A DNA stretch of 64,000 nt from Tragulus kanchil (GCA_022376925.1 JAIOJX010000025.1:98173608-98237607), one strand, 5' to 3'. Counted from the first letter of the stretch, positions 1 to 11,541 are shown. Notes: generated by a model from the letters alone, not told the origin. Numbers and translations: made by a program.

Positions 1-1020
1 TGTTGAATTGATAGGCATTAATTCCTCTAGCATTCTTGTCTCTCTGAAACTTGATCCATTCTTTCAGAATTTCTCCTTATTTACAAACACCCAGTCATAA
101 ATCATAATAATCATCTGTCCTATTCAGTTTGTCTCTGAAACCCAAAGTAAGTCTGCTGGTTGTACAGATAGTGTCTTAAAAGGTGAACAATGGAGGGGCA
201 TCTTGAGACACTGGGCAAGAACTGTGCCCACTGAAGGCTGATTTCTCTACCTACCCCTGCCTCTTTGATGTATTTGATCTCAATCTTACTTTCTGTCTTT
301 GCATCACTTATCATTCAAAGGCCTTTGATAAACATCTGACTGTCGTTTTAGAAAGAGCCATGTGGGAAGATTTGGGAAATATTACCAGAGGTTAAAGATA
401 ATGATTAGTTCCCATGGATTCTTATTGAGTTGTGAAGAGATTGTCAACAAGAATCATACAAGACTTGTTCTAGATACTTAAGCTAATTTAATGCAAGTAA
501 ATAACTAGAACCCATATACTGAATCTTTTATATCGTGCACTTTCCACTATACCAAAGGACTTATCCTGGTTTATTTTTTTTATGGAAATCCAGGCTCATT
601 CACCTGTTAGTGCATCTTCTAGATACATTGTTGTCCTCTGTTAACATGAAAAATAAGTCAAATGGTCACCTTAGCCTGTGTCTATTAATCAAGACTTAAA
701 ATGAGAAAAAAATATTTTTTTGTAGTTTTCAAGATCATAAGTAAACATCTTAATGTAAAGTCCTCTCTCTCTCACACACACATGCATACAAATATATATG
801 CTCAATGCTATACATTAGTTATAAATTTTAAGCTTTCATTGGCTTTTTCATAGGTTGTTGTTTTACTGGAAAAAGGACAAGAGTCTCAGAGAAATTCTGA
901 AAAAAGGGAAGATGATGAAATCAATTGAAAATGCATGATATGATATGCTTCGTAGTTGTTCCTCCCTAGGTAGAACAAAATTAGTTTGGTATTTGAATAA
1001 TATATGAATATTGGGTCAGG
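1..1020. other. Unique AT-rich intergenic DNA
   Basis: I see no gene, RNA or recognisable transposon here. The 64-codon minus-strand frame at 120-314 has no recognisable domain and no matching context. A short CT/CA run lies near 765-785. The right edge is where the first doubled segment begins. Confidence 0.6.
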
Positions 1021-1174
1021 CTCTTTGGTACTGCTGGTAATGCATGTGAAATAGATGAGAGCTAGATTAACTTCTTATTTTTCATGTAGTAGAAAACATA
1101 AAGAGTAGGATATAATTTGATAATTTTAGAATTTGGAAATTTCAGCCAAATTCTAAAAGGTATGTGAGCTAGAG

Positions 1175-1275
1175 GAAAATGTTGGGTCACTCTTAAGTCC
1201 TCAATTATTCCTCTGCAAAATGAGGTGATTGTAGGAAAAGCTGTCTAAAATTCCTCTTTACTTCTGATAAGAAGG
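1175..1275 (+). repeat. Possible MIR fragment
   Basis: The stretch has the MIR-style core 'cctctgcaaaatgaggtgat' followed by 'aaaattcctctttac'. It recurs in the second copy of doublet 1 near 2291-2391. The fragment is short and diverged, so the family call is tentative. Confidence 0.4.
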
Positions 1276-1670
1276 AATTTATGATGTTGCACAAGTCGAA
1301 AGAGTTCTATCAGTGCCACTAAGTATCTTTGGGATTTTGTGCATGTTTCCTTCCTTCTCTTAGCTTCAGACTTTTTATCTGTACACATTAAAGACTAGAA
1401 CTTGTCATTTCACTTATAAAGATTCAGTGTAATGACTATAAAGGACATAGGCCTTCTGTATTATGTTGTTCTTCTGATGGCTACATAGCTTTGTGCTGTG
1501 TCTGTCTTCCCAGACTTCTTCCCCATTAGACACATATTTTCAGGGTGAGTATTATATACTGCTTTATGAGAAAATAATCATGGGATAATTAAAGTATTAA
1601 AGAGACAAATGGTTTTAGGAGTTTGAAAAAAAAAAACGAAAGATATTGATCCTCTAATTTTCAAACAATG

Positions 1671-2001
1671 TTTTTTTTTTTTTAACATTTATTTATTCAT
1701 ATATTTTTTAGGGGGTGTGGTGGGGAGGGAGGGGGATGGGTGGGTCACTTCTATTGGTCTTTCATTTGTCCATTTTTCATCCGTCTTTGTTCTTTGGCTC
1801 CCGTGGGCCTCCCGTCGCGGTGGCCTCTGTTGTCGCAGAGCACCCGCTCTGGGCACATGTGCTCCAGAGCTCCAGCTCAGCAACTGGAAACATCGATCCA
1901 ACCACTCCGAGGCACGTGGGATCTTCCCAGGCCAGGGATCAAATCGGCGCCCCTTGCACTGCAAGGTGGTGTCCTTACCCACTGGGCCACCAGGGAAGCC
2001 C
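1671..2001 (-). mobile_element. CHR-related tRNA-Glu SINE, copy a
   Basis: The element reads on the minus strand. The tRNA-derived head lies at the right end (complement of actgggccaccagggaagcc), with an A/B-box-like region, a GC-rich body, and a tail at the left ending in TAAA repeats and a 13-base A run. It is flanked by target-site duplications tcaaacaatg at 1661-1670 and 2002-2011. Body landmarks on the element strand are 'caaagacggatgaaaa' and 'gaccaatagaagtgac'. Open frames across it on both strands are SINE read-through, not genes. The duplicate inside doublet 1 is at 2786-3116. It is transcribed by RNA polymerase III and mobilised by a LINE in its family; no activity can be read from this copy. 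Confidence 0.85.
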
Positions 2002-2785
2002 TCAAACAATGTTTTAACCCATTGACAATTCCTGAATATAGTGCTTGAATAGGTCTTAATGCATTTCTAATTCCATAACATTATGTAAGGATAAAAAGGA
2101 ATATGGGTCTTCTCTACTTAATATAATAAATGCTTTCTCTTTGGTACTGCTGGTAATGCATGTGAAATAGATGAGAGCTAGATTAACTTCTTATTTTTCA
2201 TGTAGTAGAAAACATAAAGAGTAGGATATAATTTGATAATTTTAGAATTTGGAAATTTCAGCCAAATTCTAAAAGGTATGTGAGCTAGAGGAAAATGTTG
2301 GGTCACTCTTAAGTCCTCAATTATTCCTCTGCAAAATGAGGTGATTGTAGGAAAAGCTGTCTAAAATTCCTCTTTACTTCTGATAAGAAGGAATTTATGA
2401 TGTTGCACAAGTCGAAAGAGTTCTATCAGTGCCACTAAGTATCTTTGGGATTTTGTGCATGTTTCCTTCCTTCTCTTAGCTTCAGACTTTTTATCTGTAC
2501 ACATTAAAGACTAGAACTTGTCATTTCACTTATAAAGATTCAGTGTAATGACTATAAAGGACATAGGCCTTCTGTATTATGTTGTTCTTCTGATGGCTAC
2601 ATAGCTTTGTGCTGTGTCTGTCTTCCCAGACTTCTTCCCCATTAGACACATATTTTCAGGGTGAGTATTATATACTGCTTTATGAGAAAATAATCATGGG
2701 ATAATTAAAGTATTAAAGAGACAAATGGTTTTAGGAGTTTGAAAAAAAAAACGAAAGATATTGATCCTCTAATTTTCAAACAATG

Positions 2786-3116
2786 TTTTTTTTTTTTTAA
2801 CATTTATTTATTCATATATTTTTTAGGGGGTGTGGTGGGGAGGGAGGGGGAGGGGTGGGTCACTTCTATTGGTCTTTCATTTGTCCATTTTTCATCCGTC
2901 TTTGTTCTTTGGCTCCCGTGGGCCTCCCGTCGCGGTGGCCTCTGTTGTCGCAGAGCACCCGCTCTGGGCACATGTGCTCCAGAGCTCCAGCTCAGCAACT
3001 GGAAACATCGATCCAACCACTCCGAGGCACGTGGGATCTTCCCAGGCCAGGGATCAAATCGGCGCCCCTTGCACTGCAAGGTGGTGTCCTTACCCACTGG
3101 GCCACCAGGGAAGCCC
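2786..3116 (-). mobile_element. CHR-related SINE, second copy of element a
   Basis: This is the same insertion as 1671-2001, including the tcaaacaatg flanks, carried along in doublet 1. It is not an independent insertion. Confidence 0.85.
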
Positions 3117-3251
3117 TCAAACAATGTTTTAACCCATTGACAATTCCTGAATATAGTGCTTGAATAGGTCTTAATGCATTTCTAATTCCATAACATTATG
3201 TAAGGATAAAAAGGAATATGGGTCTTCTCTACTTAATATAATAAATGCTTT

Positions 3252-3855
3252 CATTACAGATTTTGGACCTACAGAAAAATGTAAAAATATAACTTACCTC
3301 TAATTCTACCACCTATAGGATATCCGTATTTTCGAACACTTTTATGTTTTTTTGTATTTGTGTATGATTTGTGTTATAACAAATATTTGATATCATATTT
3401 GGTAAAGCAAAAGTAGTTGTTTTTGTTTTCAGCGTATCAAAGTGACCTTTACTGTCTTAGAGATCTTTCTTGGAATAAAAATAACTCATATATCATTTTA
3501 TTCTATGATTCTAAATTTTTCAATTTTCTATTTTTCTTATATTTTATATTTTTACATTTTAGCATTGTCATATTGTATTATATTCAACTCATACATCAAA
3601 CACTTACTGAATGTTTTCCAGGTGCTTAGCAAAGCATTACGGGAGATCCAATGAAAAATAGTATACAGTCTTTGTCTTCAAATAATTTACATTTTAGTTT
3701 GGGAAAAGGTCATTCAAAGAAGGTTATCAGATATCATTGTAAAAAGTTGATAATAAAGACCTAGGAAAATAGAAAACAGAAGGTACTTAAATCTATTTAG
3801 TCAAGTTAGAAGAGGAAAAAAAATAAGAAGTGAATTTAGAACTACATATGAAATA
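3252..3855. other. Unique AT-rich DNA
   Basis: I recognise no gene or named repeat in this stretch. The two overlapping 70-codon plus-strand frames at 3417-3654 are hydrophobic AT-rich frames with no recognisable domain. Confidence 0.55.
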
Positions 3856-3858
3856 AAA

Positions 3859-3945
3859 GGAGCTTCCCTAGTGGATCAGACAGTAAAAAATTGGCCTACA
3901 ATGCAGGAGATCCATATTCGATCCCTGGATTGAGAAGATCCTGAA
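3859..3945 (+). mobile_element. Bov-tA-type SINE, tRNA head only
   Basis: The sequence 'agcttccctagtggatcaga' followed by 'cgatccctgg' is the tRNA-Glu-like 5' half of a ruminant Bov-tA SINE. It stops shortly after 'gagaagatcctg', so the BovA half is missing. A truncated, diverged copy. Confidence 0.75.
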
Positions 3946-4039
3946 ATGTTATCAGACCAAATATATGAAATGAGAATATATATGTAAATGCATATGAAAA
4001 ACCCAGCATAATGAGGGAAATATCTAGAATTTCCAAGAC

Positions 4040-4784
4040 CAATTCAGTTCAATTCAGTTGCTCAGTTGTGTCCGACTCTTTGCAACCCTGTGGACTGCAG
4101 CACACCAGGCTGCCCTATCCTTCACCATCTTCTGGAGCTTGTTCATACTCATGTCCATTGACTCAGTGGTGCCATCTAACCATCTCATCCTCTGTCATCC
4201 CTTTCTCCTCTTGCCTTCTATTTTTCCCAACATCAGACTCTTTTCCAATGAATCATATTTTTGCATCAGGTGGCCAAAGTATTGGAACTTCAGATTCAGC
4301 ATCATTTCCTCCAATAAATATTCAGGGTGGATTTCCTTTAGGTCTGACTGGTTTGATCTCCTTGCAGTCCAAGGGACTCTCAAGAGTCTTCTCCAACATT
4401 ATGGTTCAAAGGCATCAATTCTTCAGCACTCAACTTTCTTTATAGTCAAGCTCTCACATCTATGCATAACTATTGAGAAAACCATAGCTTTGACTCTGTG
4501 GACTTTTGTCAGCAAAGTGATGTCTCTGCTTTTGAATATTCTGTCTAGGCTTATCATAGTTTTTCTTCCAAGAAGTGCGTGTCTTTTAATTTCATGGCCA
4601 GAGTCAACATCTGCAGTGATTTTGGAGCCCAAAATAATGAAGTCTGTCACTGTTTCCTTTGTTTGCCCATCTATTTGCCATGAAGTGATGGGACTGAATG
4701 CCATAATCTTTGTTTTTTGAATGTTAAATTTCAGGCCAACGTTTTCATTCTCCTCTTTCACCTTTATCAAGAGGTTCTTTAGTC
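4040..4784 (-). mobile_element. BovB (RTE) LINE, 3' part, antisense
   Basis: The minus strand carries the C-terminal end of the BovB reverse-transcriptase ORF and its 3' tail, ending in the BovA-like sequence near 4040-4090. The reading frame is shared by 4423-4770 and 4195-4383 (see the pseudogene entry). The element is 5'-truncated at about 4784, as is usual for LINE insertions. BovB is an RTE-clade non-LTR retrotransposon abundant in ruminants and mobilises Bov-tA SINEs in the known model. Confidence 0.92.
4195..4770 (-). pseudogene. BovB ORF C-terminal remnant with in-frame stops
   Basis: Reading the minus strand from 4770, the frame encodes NIQKTKIMAFSPITSWQIDG, then FIILGSKITAD and LLGRKTMISLD, which are typical of the BovB ORF downstream of the polymerase domain. 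At 4423-4425 a TGA replaces the CGA arginine expected in this family, a typical CpG decay, and a TAA follows at about 4397-4399. The same frame continues as RVPWTARRSNQSDLKEI and FGHLMQKYDSLEKSLMLG down to 4195. The frame is therefore in phase but closed by two stops, and the catalytic reverse-transcriptase core is absent. It is a dead fossil. Confidence 0.88.
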
Positions 4785-4865
4785 AAGCGTCTAAAGTGTG
4801 TACCATGTAATGAGTGAATAAAATAAGCTAGGATCAACCAAAAGTCATACAGAAATGGATTAAAA

Positions 4866-4886
4866 ATATATATATATATATATATA
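4866..4886. repeat. (TA)n microsatellite
   Basis: A run of about 10 TA units lies in AT-rich DNA 80 bp beyond the truncated end of the antisense BovB. Confidence 0.85.
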
Positions 4887-4904
4887 ATAAAACTAATGAC
4901 AAAG

Positions 4905-5075
4905 ATGACATTTACTAAATATTAGATCTAGGCTAAGCACTGTGGTGACTACTAAATATGCTGAGATCCCTATTCTTACTAGATTCATCTTAGAGAAGAG
5001 AATGACAGAATAAGTAGCTCAATTTCATAGAGTTAAAAGTGAAGCTGGAGCTTTAACTCCATAGCACTTGGCTTC
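4905..5075 (-). repeat. Possible MIR fragment
   Basis: The stretch contains 'ctaggctaagcactgtggtg' and 'tagctcaatttcatagagtt', the diverged pattern of a MIR relic. The family call is by motif only. Confidence 0.45.
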
Positions 5076-5534
5076 ACAACAGCATTCTTCTAACCAAACT
5101 CTTACCCAGAACTCCACAACTACTTGTAGGCCATAGCATGTCTCTTTGAATGCATCAAAGAATTGTAAGAATAGAAATGAACCACTCAAGCTTTACAAAG
5201 ATCTCTCTCTTGGTAAGAAAATGTTTCTTTCTCTGGCAATCTTCCTTGGCTTCTATTTTATGGCATCCTTGAATTACAATCAAGAGAATTCTTCTGATTT
5301 ATATTTTGCCAAATTTGTTTCCCAGTACACGTCTAGAGAAAGTTCCCTACAATTGTTTAAAGCTTTATTTTTGACCACAGGCCAAGAAGAATGCTTTCCT
5401 CACCAACTTCCCTCATTTATCATTTTTTAAAAACTGAATCTTCAAGCAAATATCCTTATTTCTCCTGTGATATCAACTTACGACAATATTTATGTAGTGG
5501 CATCACCACATATAGTCTTCCCAGTTGACACATA
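5076..5534. other. Unique DNA before a BovB fragment
   Basis: No repeat family is recognised. The 94-codon plus-strand frame at 5146-5430 has a hydrophobic stretch (FLSLAIFLGFYFMASL) but no recognisable family or supporting context. I do not call it a gene. Confidence 0.5.
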
Positions 5535-5945
5535 CACTTGTGAGATCTGGACCATGAAGGAGATAGAGCACCAAAGAATTGATGCCTTTAAGCTGTGGTG
5601 CTGGAGAAGACTCCAGAAAGCCCCTTACACAATAAGGAGATCAAATCAGTCAATCTTAATGGAAATCAACCCTAAATATTTATTGAAAGGACTGATGCTA
5701 AAGCTGAAGCTCCAGGAGTTTGGTCATCTGATGTGAACAGATGACTCATTGGCAAAGTCCTTGTTGCTGGGAAACATTGAGGGCAAAGGCAAAGGGGCAT
5801 CAGAGGAGGAGATGGCTGAATGGCATCACCTATGCAATGGATATGAACTTGGGCAAACATCGGGAGATGGTGAGGGACAGTGAGGTCTGGTGTGCTGCAG
5901 TCCATGGGGTTGAAAACTGTCGGACATGACTGGATGACTGAACAG
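5535..5945 (+). mobile_element. BovB LINE 3' end, sense
   Basis: The plus-strand frame up to 5736 encodes RIDAFKLWCWRRLQKAP and RRSNQSILMEINPKYLLKGL, the C-terminus of the BovB ORF. A TGA at 5734-5736 follows GHLM. The next 200 bp are the BovB 3' end with 'tgctgcagtccatggggttg' and 'gactggatgactgaac'. The fragment is 5'-truncated and dead. It sits about 750 bp from the opposite-strand BovB, giving an inverted pair of 3' ends. Confidence 0.9.
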
Positions 5946-6797
5946 CAATCACCCATGAACACTGTAGAATGTATGAACAATACTGATCAAGTGTTAGATC
6001 TCATAATCTCAGTACCAATCCTTTCGGTAAATGTGGACCTTGACTATTAAATAAAGGAGCCACTGGAAATTCCACTAGCATTTAGTGGTATGGCCTCAGC
6101 AGCAGGGTTTCAGGAAAAGGGGGCTATGTGAGTGCTTTGAAATCTTTGACTAATGATCAATTAATGGAGCAGGATATGTAAGTAACACTTTGTAAAGCTC
6201 CTTAAAGTTACCCCGAGATCAGAGTCTTCTTACTCTTTTTCTCACTGCTTTATCCAACTGGTGTTTTCAAAAGTGCTTGATATACTTGTTCATCTTTTTT
6301 GGCCCTATAACTTACAGCAGATACAGATATGTGAATAAGCTTGGAAAATGCCTAAAAGAAGGCAATGGGAATGATTAAAAGTTTAGGAAGTAGTTCATGA
6401 AGGAAAGTCAGGGAAGTCACACAACTGAAGAGGAAAGAATGGTTAATAAATCTTTATCTTCTGAAAGAGATGATGTACAGATGGAAGGAGTGAGGATGTT
6501 TCCTTCCTTCTCCTTGAAAGAAGGAAAGTGTGAAGAAATAATATCAGAAAAATAAATAAATATATGTATATTTTATAAATAGTTATAAAATATATAAGAA
6601 ACCATATATAATCTCTCTAAAGTTTCTTTTAAACATGGTAATTTATTCAATTTAATTAATACAACACAATAAATGAGTCAAGAGCACAGGTACTATGGAG
6701 ATAGAGATAAACAAGTCATTCAGCAGTTTATGGCAAGAAAACACAACAATATTGAATTATTATTCCCTGGTTGAGTGCTAAAATAGAGATAAGTAGA
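5946..6797. other. Unique AT-rich DNA
   Basis: I recognise no gene or named repeat here. A purine-rich GGAA/GAAA stretch occurs at about 6400-6540. Confidence 0.5.
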
Positions 6798-9157
6798 AGG
6801 TGAGATGATAGCAGTGATATATATATATTCAGTATATAATTAGAAACTGAAGGTTAGAATCAGAAACAGGAGATAAATATGTAGGAGTCAAAGGTTATAG
6901 TTGACATTTTCAGAAAATATGAATGTGTGAAACTCTAAGATATTCAATGAATACTGAATTTTTGTTTTGATGAGGTTAATCATATGATCAGACCTTAGAT
7001 TTTCTGTTCTGTGTTTATAGAAGGGTATTTTTCCCAGAAAACTCATGTTTATAACTGTTGTAAATACTTTTTTTATTTGTAAAATGTGTTTTCTTAATTT
7101 TTTATGCAATAACTTTTATAAGATGAAGAAATAAATCATGCTGGTAAATTTAAGTAGAATTTATGCAAGCATATACCAAAAAGCCAAATAGCATAAATTG
7201 AGATCCTTCTACAATTGAGCCCATGTAACAAATAAAATGGTAATTAAAAAAATAAAGATTCAATATCTTCTATGCCAATATCTTATAATTTACCTGGGAG
7301 AGAAAACAAAAATTAAAAATTAGATAGTGGTGAAAAAAATAGTTTTAACATATGCATTAGAATTCATACAGCAAGAGTGGTCTCCTGAATTTATATGGTT
7401 TGAAATATGGGATATCTCCTTTTCAAATACAAGGGAAATACTTGGTAACTATTGTTTGAGAACTTTTACAAGAGTAGAGTTTTGTTTTTGCTTCAGAGAA
7501 AGAAGGCCTGCTCTAGGGACTAACTGAGGATGGAGGTCCAAAAAAAAAAAATAGAAAAATAGAGATCTTAATTATCTAATAAGATCTATCTGTTGTCTAT
7601 TATCTCAAGAAAGAGAAAGACCTAGAAATGGGATGACCTCTGTTAGTAGCAGAATGCTTAAGAAAATTTAAAATAGTTTCTGTCGGTACATTCCTTCTCT
7701 ATCTTTTAACTTGACAAAAAAGTATATTCAGTGTGACTTTCAAGTACAGACAGATATGATGTTTAACTTTATGTGTCAATTTGACTGAGCAAAGGATGCT
7801 ACATAGCCAGTAAAACATTATTTCTGGATGTGTCTGTGAGAATATTTCTGGAAGAGATTAGCATTTAAGTCAGTAGACTGAGAAGAGAAGTTCCACCCTC
7901 TTCATTGTCAGTGGACATCGTCTGATCTACTTAATGCCCAAATAGAGCAAAAACATCTGAGGAAAGGCAAATTAATCATTTTAGGTGAGATGATAGCAGT
8001 GATATATATATATTCAGTATATAATTAGAAACTGAAGGTTAGAATCAGAAACAGGAGATAAATATGTAGGAGTCAAAGGTTATAGTTGACATTTTCAGAA
8101 AATATGAATGTGTGAAACTCTAAGATATTCAATGAATACTGAATTTTTGTTTTGATGAGGTTAATCATATGATCAGACCTTAGATTTTCTGTTCTGTGTT
8201 TATAGAAGGGTATTTTTCCCAGAAAACTCATGTTTATAACTGTTGTAAATACTTTTTTTATTTGTAAAATGTGTTTTCTTAATTTTTTATGCAATAACTT
8301 TTATAAGATGAAGAAATAAATCATGCTGGTAAATTTAAGTAGAATTTATGCAAGCATATACCAAAAGCCAAATAGCATAAATTGAGATCCTTCTACAATT
8401 GAGCCCATGTAACAAATAAAATGGTAATTAAAAAAATAAAGATTCAATATCTTCTATGCCAATATCTTATAATTTACCTGGGAGAGAAAACAAAAATTAA
8501 AAATTAGATAGTGGTGAAAAAAATAGTTTTAACATATGCATTAGAATTCATACAGCAAGAGTGGTCTCCTGAATTTATATGGTTTGAAATATGGGATATC
8601 TCCTTTTCAAATACAAGGGAAATACTTGGTAACTATTGTTTGAGAACTTTTACAAGAGTAGAGTTTTGTTTTTGCTTCAGAGAAAGAAGGCCTGCTCTAG
8701 GGACTAACTGAGGATGGAGGTCCAAAAAAAAAAAATAGAAAAATAGAGATCTTAATTATCTAATAAGATCTATCTGTTGTCTATTATCTCAAGAAAGAGA
8801 AAGACCTAGAAATGGGATGACCTCTGTTAGTAGCAGAATGCTTAAGAAAATTTAAAATAGTTTCTGTCGGTACATTCCTTCTCTATCTTTTAACTTGACA
8901 AAAAAGTATATTCAGTGTGACTTTCAAGTACAGACAGATATGATGTTTAACTTTATGTGTCAATTTGACTGAGCAAAGGATGCTACATAGCCAGTAAAAC
9001 ATTATTTCTGGATGTGTCTGTGAGAATATTTCTGGAAGAGATTAGCATTTAAGTCAGTAGACTGAGAAGAGAAGTTCCACCCTCTTCATTGTCAGTGGAC
9101 ATCGTCTGATCTACTTAATGCCCAAATAGAGCAAAAACATCTGAGGAAAGGCAAATT
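6798..9157. repeat. Direct doublet 2, unit about 1176 bp
   Basis: Copy 1 is 6798-7973 and copy 2 is 7983-9157, with a 9-bp spacer (aatcatttt). Both start aggtgagatgatagcag. The only difference I noticed is a 5-A versus 4-A run (ccaaaaagcc / ccaaaagcc). Paired open frames at 6888 and 8073, and at 7327 and 8511, are simply the same sequence read twice. Confidence 0.95.
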
Positions 9158-9660
9158 TTTATTCTATCTGCTTGAGCTAGACATTTATTTTTCTCTTGCT
9201 CTCAAATATCAGAGCTCCTGGCTCTCAAACCTTTGTACTCTGTGACTTACACCGTTGGTTTTCCTGATTCTTGGGCCTTTGGACTTGAACCGAGTTATAC
9301 CACAGACTTTCTTATTCCTCCAACTTGCCATAAGCACTTGAGCTAATTCCTGTAATAAATACCCTCCTATCTATCTATAGGGAATCCCTGGTGGCTCAGC
9401 ATTAAAGAGTCCACCTGCTAATGCAGGACACCCAAGTTCAATCCCTGGGTCAGGAATATCCCCTGGAGCAGGAAATGGCATCCCACTCCAGTATTCTTGC
9501 CTGGAAAATTCCATAGGCAGAGGAGCTTGGCAGGCTACAGTCCATGGGATCTCAAGAGTTGATAATGAGTTAATGACTAAATTGCCACTACCCACCTTTC
9601 TGTCTCTCTCTGTATTGTATTAGTTCTATTTCTCAGGACAGTCCTGACAAATATAGCACT
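8938..9660 (+). repeat. Old eutherian interspersed repeat, family unresolved
   Basis: The element starts near 'tgatgtttaactttatgtgt' and ends near 'tcaggacagtcctgacaaat', interrupted by the Bov-tA at 9380-9590. Its start is also present in copy 1 of doublet 2 (7757-7973), where it is cut off by the junction. A related element in the opposite orientation lies at 20680-21125. I recognise the consensus style but cannot name the family safely. Confidence 0.55.
9380..9590 (+). mobile_element. Bov-tA SINE
   Basis: A full-length-like element with the tRNA-Glu head 'ggaatccctggtggctcagc', B-box-like 'gttcaatccctgggtc', and the BovA body with 'actccagtattcttgcctgg' and 'ggctacagtccatgggatct'. It is inserted in the older repeat at 8938-9660. 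Part of it is repeated at the damaged left edge of doublet 3 copy 2 (about 10546-10670). Confidence 0.9.
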
Positions 9661-9940
9661 GTAAAGGTTTTGGAAATATTTGACATTTTAATTACAGCTC
9701 ATTAAAATGGGCCTGAGTGTACGTTCTGGATCTAAATAGGTTTAGTGGCAGTTAAGCCTGTTTCAGTAGGGGCCAGGATCTCATAACATAAAACTCATGT
9801 ATAATGTATAGAATAAAATCCAAAATGACTCACTGTAGCAACAAACCAAAACGACCTCAATATCAGTATCGAAAGGCCATCGGGAAGTGCTAACACTGAG
9901 ATGACATAAAAATTGAAAGTATCTGACAAGGATTTTCAAG

Positions 9941-10503
9941 TGATATGTGGACTGAATGTGTCACCTCCAAATTTGCATGCTGATCCCTAAACAGCAGTGC
10001 GATAATATTTGGAGATGGAGCGTTTTGAGATCTAAGTAGAATCAGATGAGATCATGAAGCCAGGGCCCTGGTCTGCTGGGATTAGTGCCCTGGGAAGTTG
10101 AGGCTCTTTCTTTCCCTGCCATGTGAGGACACAGCAAGAAGACAGCCATCTGTAAGCCAAGAAGCGAGTTCTCACATGAACCTGGTCACAGTGGCAGCCA
10201 TTTTTGGACTTGCAGCCGCCAAAACTGTGAAAAAATAAATTTGTTATTCAAGTCAATGTTTGGGGGCTTCCCAGGTGAAAAATCTGTTTGCCAAAGCAGA
10301 TGTTCGATCCCTGAGTGGGGAAGATCCCCTTGAGGAGGAAATGACAACCCACTGCAGTATTGTTGCCTGGAGAATCCTGTGATCAGAGGAGCCTGGCAGG
10401 CTCCATAGCGTGCACAGAGTCAGACATGACAGAGCAACTGAGTATGTGTGCACAAGCTACTGTTTGTGATATTTTGTAATGGAAACACAAGTTAATTAAG
10501 ACA
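9941..10503 (+). repeat. MLT1-type MaLR LTR with nested SINE
   Basis: The sequence runs from 'tgtggactgaatgtgtcacc' through 'ccatgtgaggacacagcaag' and 'gacttgcagccgccaaaact' to an AATAAA at about 10235. It resumes after the nested Bov-tA with 'ctgtttgtgatattttgtaa'. This is the layout of an ancient non-autonomous ERVL-MaLR LTR. No coding region accompanies it. The duplicate is at about 11030-11590. Confidence 0.8.
10263..10452 (+). mobile_element. Bov-tA SINE nested in the MLT1-type LTR
   Basis: The head 'gggcttcccaggtgaaaaat' is followed by a B-box-like 'gttcgatccctgagtgg' and a BovA body ending 'gacagagcaactgagt'. It splits the MLT1-type LTR just after its polyadenylation motif. Flanks 'caagtcaatgtttg' and 'caagctactgtttg' look like a diverged target duplication. 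The second copy is at about 11351-11541. Confidence 0.88.
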
Positions 10504-11350
10504 AAAACTATCACAAAATTCTAGCAGGCATTTATAAATAAGACCAAGTCAATCCCTGGGTCAGGAATATCCCTGGAGCAGGAAATGGACCTAAAATTCC
10601 ATAGGCAGAGGAGCTTGGCAGGCTACAGTCCATGGGATCTCAAGAGTTGATAATGAGTTAATGACTAAATTGCCACTACCCACCTTTCTGTCTCTCTCTG
10701 TATTGTATTAGTTCTATTTCTCAGGACAGTCCTGACAAATATAGCACTGTAAAGGTTTTGGAAATATTTGACATTTTAATTACAGCTCATTAAAATGGGC
10801 CTGAGTGTACGTTCTGGATCTAAATAGGTTTAGTGGCAGTTAAGCCTGTTTCAGTAGGGGCCAGGATCTCATAACATAAAACTCATGTATAATGTATAGA
10901 ATAAAATCCAAAATGACTCACTGTAGCAACAAACCAAAACGACCTCAATATCAGTATCGAAAGGCCATCGGGAAGTGCTAACACTGAGATGACATAAAAA
11001 TTGAAAGTATCTGACAAGGATTTTCAAGTGATATGTGGACTGAATGTGTCACCTCCAAATTTGCATGCTGATCCCTAAACAGCAGTGCGATAATATTTGG
11101 AGATGGAGCGTTTTGAGATCTAAGTAGAATCAGATGAGATCATGAAGCCAGGGCCCTGGTCTGCTGGGATTAGTGCCCTGGGAAGTTGAGGCTCTTTCTT
11201 TCCCTGCCATGTGAGGACACAGCAAGAAGACAGCCATCTGTAAGCCAAGAAGCGAGTTCTCACATGAACCTGGTCACAGTGGCAGCCATTTTTGGACTTG
11301 CAGCCGCCAAAACTGTGAAAAAATAAATTTGTTATTCAAGTCAATGTTTG

Positions 11351-11541
11351 GGGGCTTCCCAGGTGAAAAATCTGTTTGCCAAAGCAGATGTTCGATCCCT
11401 GAGTGGGGAAGATCCCCTTGAGGAGGAAATGACAACCCACTGCAGTATTGTTGCCTGGAGAATCCTGTGATCAGAGGAGCCTGGCAGGCTCCATAGCGTT
11501 GCACAGAGTCAGACATGACAGAGCAACTGAGTATGTGTGCA
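11351..11541 (+). mobile_element. Bov-tA SINE, second copy of the nested element
   Basis: This is the same insertion as 10263-10452, doubled with doublet 3. One extra T (gcgttgc versus gcgtgc) distinguishes it. Confidence 0.88.

Larger units (their letters stand above)
1021..3251. repeat. Direct doublet 1, unit about 1116 bp
   Basis: Copy 1 is 1021-2136 and copy 2 is 2137-3251, joined head to tail with no spacer. Both begin ctctttggtactgctgg. Seen differences are an 11-A versus 10-A run (1626 and 2742 regions) and one T/G change in the SINE (gggatggg versus gggagggg). Each copy contains the same CHR-related SINE with the same target duplications, so the doubling is later than the SINE insertion. 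Most likely an untrimmed assembly overlap; a very recent tandem duplication is the alternative. Confidence 0.95.

Noticed and set aside
1689..3163. Overlapping 100-133-codon frames on both strands with proline/arginine-rich products
   Set aside because: They are read-through of the CHR-related SINE; the same products recur wherever this SINE occurs (11611-12103, 28540-28947, 41821-42223, 60022-61496).
4058..4720. 220-codon plus-strand frame, the longest in the window
   Set aside because: It is the antisense of the BovB 3' region; the minus strand carries the recognisable BovB ORF text.
9380..9450. tRNA gene
   Set aside because: The A/B-box-like text belongs to the tRNA-derived head of a Bov-tA SINE, without a foldable tRNA acceptor and anticodon arm.
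9941..10503. Endogenous retrovirus
   Set aside because: Only solitary MLT1-type LTR relics are present (also 48539-48968); I found no paired LTR, primer-binding site or gag/pol/env-like frame.
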